This document shows positions 21,001-64,000 of a stretch of 64,000 bases of DNA, in pieces. Position numbers and translations under genes: made by a program. Source of the stretch: Halichondria panicea. Taxonomy: Eukaryota; Porifera; Demospongiae; Suberitida; Halichondriidae. The stretch is from NCBI RefSeq assembly GCF_963675165.1, contig NC_087387.1:1973501-2037500 (forward strand), written 5' to 3'. The notes under the pieces were generated by a model. It was given only the letters and a program-made list of their open reading frames with translations, was not told where the DNA came from and made no database searches. Numbering within the stretch: the first letter of the stretch is position 1; each line of letters starts with the position of its first letter.

Positions 21001-22176
21001 AGAGTTTTAGTGATACATGAGACTAGGATCACCAGCAAAGAAGCCTGGAGTCTTAGAGAAGTATGGCTCCTGGTCCAGAGTCAGTAAAGCCTCCCTAGAC
21101 AACAAACCAGTCACAATTCTAGCTTTCTACCCTATTCCATTGTTCCTGGTACAGGATCACTTCAGCTGCAAATAATTATGTAGATCTACTTCGAATAAAG
21201 GTCGCGTGTAGAGCAGCCAGTGTGCTCTTAGCTTCTTAACTTTTGCTCGCTTTTATACGAGAACGAAGCTTTAACATCGAAATCTGCCACTTTTAAAACT
21301 AATATAACTTGCTGTGTGGAGGCTATCCATGTATAAACGCAGTGCTATGGCATCCAGGTGAGTACATTCACATATTACGGACAAACAAACCCACGCACAC
21401 CTCGGGTAATAAACCAACGTACTACTATACCTGTGGCCGTTCACGCGCCTCGGGTAACTACTGACCTCAGCTTCTATATGTCTTGTGTCCATCCTAATTG
21501 TCATTATAATCAAAATCAAATCCCGGGGGGATACCCCCCTCCACCCCACCTCCTCAATGGAACCCTGTACAGTATAATTTACTAAGGTTTAACATTCGTA
21601 GTACGATTACATTTTCTGGGTAGAATTTAAATTGCTCCGAATATTGCTCTGAAGTTTGCAAGTGGTTTTAGAAGCTAGACATTCACTTTTAAAGTTGGTT
21701 TGAAATCTTTGTGTGTACGGTACAGTACATTACCCCTTCAATTCTTCATCCACGCACACACACACATACCCACAGTGAGTAAAGATCTCTCCCAGGCGGC
21801 CTACTTCATGTCCCAGAACAGGTGGCTGCCTTTGTACCTTTACCCTACCTTTCCTCATTGCCTTACACGCCCCCTTCACAGTACTGCACTGTAGGCTGGG
21901 TGATAGTGAGCTAGCTATGCTGGCTCACTATCACTGTGTAGGTTTAAGGAAATGGTTTAGCAAGAGCGTTGTATGATCTTGCTGTAGTGGTTTATGGTTG
22001 GTATGGCTGGGCGAATCTACTCCTAAGGTAATGCTGTGAACCAAATCTATCTCTTTGTATACGTATTGATATATAATATTTTGTGAAGGATATGAGCCAA
22101 TGTCCTATTGTCACTGACAGCATTTGCAGTGTTAATGTGTGACTCAATGGTTCAGGTACTAGACATTGTGTGTGTG

Positions 22177-22208
<32 letters not shown>

Positions 22209-23789
22209 TGCGTGCATAAAAGCTAATGCTATATATTGTAGCTTTGACACCTCCACCAAGGCATCAGCACACGCAGTGCTTTCATTGTTACATGTAGCTT
22301 AGAAGAAAAACTAATGTGTTTTATAGCTTCTGTACACTCTGCAATATTCAACCTTTCCCCATGCAGCCTCCTGTTGACGACCTTCTGCCTTCAGGACCCT
22401 CCCACAGTGGTGGCGTGTGTGTGCATCCACTTAACCTGTCGCTGGAAGGGTATTGAGATCCCCCTCTCGGTTGACGGGAAACCTTGGTGGCAGTACATCG
22501 ACAAAACAGTCACACTAGAGCAACTCAATGGTGTGCAATATTGTGTCGAGTGGTAAATACAGCACTTGAAAGATTTGTGTGTGATGTAACCTCTAATTAA
22601 AGAGCATTTTAAGCGGAATATGTCTATATGTGTAGCTCAGCTGCCTGTACTGTACGTGTGTCAAGTATATCTGATGGTTGTACAGTGGTGTAGAAATTTA
22701 TTGAACTGGCTTAATGTAGATCGTACTGGGGAGTTTCTGGAGATCTACAAGTTGTGTCCGAATAAACTGCAGAAGATAGTCACGGACTCCATCAATAGGG
22801 GCCAACAAGTACATGTAAGTACTTTTTGTGTACATTAAAATACTATGGCTCTTGAAGTAAGTACTGTATACCTATATACACTATACAATGTTTGATACAG
22901 TATAGTTTCTGTGAAATCGAAAAAAAATTTCATCTTAAATTATGTGTTTTTTGTCTGTGCGCAGGGCAGGGAAAGGAGTTTAGGAGAGTCTTCCACAAGC
23001 CACACCTCCAAATCACCCTTCGACAAACTCAAGGGACCAATTCCTCACTCATCTAAATTACAAAGCACTCAACATCAAAAACCACATAAGTCTGGTGCTC
23101 ATGTGATGCCTAGTTCGTCAGGACAGCCTCAAAAACACAGCAGTCACCCTGGCAAACACCAACCCAGCTCTGGACACGGTCAGCACACTGGGGCCACTGC
23201 ACGTCATACTCCCAGCACTCTAAACGGATCACACCCTCAACAAACTACTCATAACTCAACTCACGATACTAAAGCCCCATCACGACCTTCTACAGCAACG
23301 GTAGCACGGCCACCATCGAAACACCACCCTAGCGTGTTAGAAGAGCATCAAAGACATAAATCTAACTCTGGTGTAAAACACTCCAGTTCTGGACCTGTGA
23401 AACACCCTCATCACTCTCAACATCAGGCTGCCCCAGGGAATCATCTGAATGCTAGCAAGCCCCTGGACGCTGTAACCAAGCACCGGCAACTCTCTGCAGA
23501 GCACAAGCATCGTCCAATCAGCAACCACGATGGCCGACCACACAATCCACTCAAGAGACCACATCCTGTGGACGCTCATGATGTCAAACGGGTCAAACTG
23601 GAGGCACTTTCTGGTGGAAACCACCTACCTCCTCTACCAGTCGTCGACACAAACAGCATATTGACACTGCCACCATTACCAACCCAACACATGGAGCTGC
23701 CACCTCTACCACCCCCCTTACCGTCTGAACCTCCTCCAAACTTTCCGTTGGGACTGGATTTTCCACCCCCACCACCACCCTCAAATTAA
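18002..23789 (+). CDS. CCNT: Cyclin T (P-TEFb subunit)
   Basis: Eight exons: 18002-18201, 18401-18482, 18785-18913, 19757-19880, 21776-21821, 22367-22530, 22720-22814, 22965-23789, giving 554 residues. Cyclin T pairs with CDK9 as P-TEFb, which phosphorylates the RNA polymerase II tail to release paused polymerase. Landmarks match cyclin T1/T2: [100 protein letters not shown] and GKPWWQYID. The cyclin boxes fill residues about 30-250. The last exon is low complexity: a His/Ser/Pro-rich part (residues about 300-480), like the His-rich stretch of vertebrate cyclin T1, then a Pro-rich end with LPPLP and PPPPPP. Intron 4 (1.9 kb) carries a foldback and a doubled repeat. Confidence 0.95.
19998..20232. 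repeat. Foldback repeat, copy 2
   Basis: Left arm CAGAAGGCTTTCACACTAA...CCAGAAGAGGCTCTCATCTACCTCTATG-like sequence and right arm around GATGAGAGCC...CTTCTACTAGACCAACGCAATAG are imperfect inverted copies. The same words occur in the copy at 6310-6489 and just after it. It lies in cyclin T intron 4. Confidence 0.75.
20524..21395. repeat. Dispersed repeat, copies B and C in tandem
   Basis: Copy B (about 20524-20827) and copy C (about 20828-21395) share AACCCTCGGCTG, GATCACTTCAGCTGCAAAT, CGAATAAAGGTCGCG, GTGTGGAGGCTATCCATG and AACGCAGTGCTATGGCAT. Copy C also matches 12980-13260. It is a head-to-tail pair inside cyclin T intron 4; no open reading frame is credible. Confidence 0.75.
22168..22215. 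repeat. GT/GCGT microsatellite
   Basis: A GT run changes into GCGT repeats within cyclin T intron 5. It is a simple repeat with no evident function. Confidence 0.85.
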
Positions 23790-24520
23790 CTCTGGCTTAT
23801 TTGTTTATAGGTGTCAATTTGTCTGTTGTGGACATTATTGTGATTTATATATATAGGAGTGTAATTATTTTGTGCATAATTCAAGGCATGTGCACGTACA
23901 TTCTTCGAAATTTCTATGTTGTGATGTGTTTATTATTGTCACACCTTTTATCAGTCATGTTTATCTGTTGTGCACGTTAATTTTGGTAATCTTATAATTT
24001 ATACAATCGCAATTGAGAAATTAAGTGTAGGGTCACAAAAAGTTTGTAGTGATCGATTTGAGATTTTAAAGCAAGTTTATAGAACAGTATAGAAAATTAA
24101 GTATCCATGGTTTTATGCTTTGCAGAAAAAATGCTATGTACAATAATTGAATCAATTCTGCCTGTACATTACGAGCATGATGAGGGGGCAATTAGCCTCG
24201 AATCCACGCCGATTAAAATACGTATTTTAATCGGCGTGGATTCGAGGCTAGGGGCTGATATGCGATGGCCAGTGTTAGTGCTAGTGCTAGTGTGCAAGCA
24301 TGGGGTTAAATTTATAGCAATCACTTGAATCAGTACAGTATGCATGCATGTGCTCACCTAGCCCTAGGAGTACATACCATCAAATTTACATAGTAGGAAG
24401 CATCTTGCATGCTGTGTATAGATAGCTAGCTGCATAACAGATGAGCACAAAGACTATACTATTGTATAGCAACATAATCATCAAATAGATCGATCTGTAA
24501 TAGTCCATAACCATGAGAAA
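23790..24520. promoter_or_regulatory. Intergenic, upstream of the giant NIDO/SRCR/EGF gene
   Basis: It holds the cyclin T 3' region and presumably the promoter of the giant gene. The only strong feature is the perfect 58-base palindrome at 24193-24250. No gene is supported. Confidence 0.5.
24193..24250. mobile_element. Perfect 58-base palindrome with TAGCCTCG ends
   Basis: Two 29-base arms beginning TAGCCTCGAATCCACGCC are exact reverse complements with no loop. The arm sequence matches the terminal repeats of the 573-bp element at 6167-6739, so this looks like two fused element ends without an interior. Flanking 9-mers are only partly alike. It lies 271 bases upstream of the giant gene's start codon. 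Confidence 0.9.
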
Positions 24521-63999
<39,479 letters not shown>

Positions 64000-64000
64000 A

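Overview
The window is animal nuclear DNA: genes are split by many short GT-AG introns (mostly 45-70 bases), spacers are a few hundred bases, and the proteins (METTL13, cyclin T, SKP1, CCDC174, a death-domain adaptor, an SRCR/EGF extracellular giant) are metazoan. Compactness, SRCR/EGF richness and abundant small inverted-repeat transposons suggest a sponge, probably a demosponge. This is inference; another compact early-branching animal is possible.

Layout. 2-1601 (+): 3' part of a DNase I-family secreted nuclease with one frame break. 2272-5270 (-): CCDC174, 9 exons. 5459-11561 (+): METTL13, 9 exons, head to head with CCDC174 over 188 bases. 12137-15057 (-): SKP1, 5 exons. 15410-17424 (-): a 365-residue death domain plus SEFIR/TIR adaptor. 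18002-23789 (+): cyclin T, 8 exons, head to head with the adaptor. 24521 to the window end (+): one giant extracellular-protein gene, not finished at base 64000.

The giant gene is the main discovery. It starts with a signal peptide and a NIDO domain, then repeats a domain cassette: up to six SRCR and thirteen EGF domains, encoded by 23 exons in 5.2-5.9 kb. Seven copies are visible: copy 1 lacks two SRCR domains and carries inserts, copies 2-6 are complete, copy 7 is cut by the window end. I place about 150 coding exons and over 8,000 residues before the end. Every cassette exon is a multiple of three and phase 1 at both ends, so exons can be lost, gained or skipped without breaking the frame. 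Similarity blocks shared between neighbouring copies are staggered, as expected from repeated unequal exchange.

The rest of the DNA holds several inverted-repeat element families: a 573-bp element with 9-bp target duplications, a 402-bp hAT-like element with perfect 8-bp target duplications, a CCGTATAGC-ended family, a separate foldback family, and a perfect 58-bp palindrome about 270 bases upstream of the giant gene. There is also a roughly 338-bp (GT)n tract. The housekeeping genes act in transcription elongation (cyclin T), ubiquitin ligation (SKP1), eEF1A methylation (METTL13) and nuclear RNA work (CCDC174); I see no pathway linking them to the giant gene.
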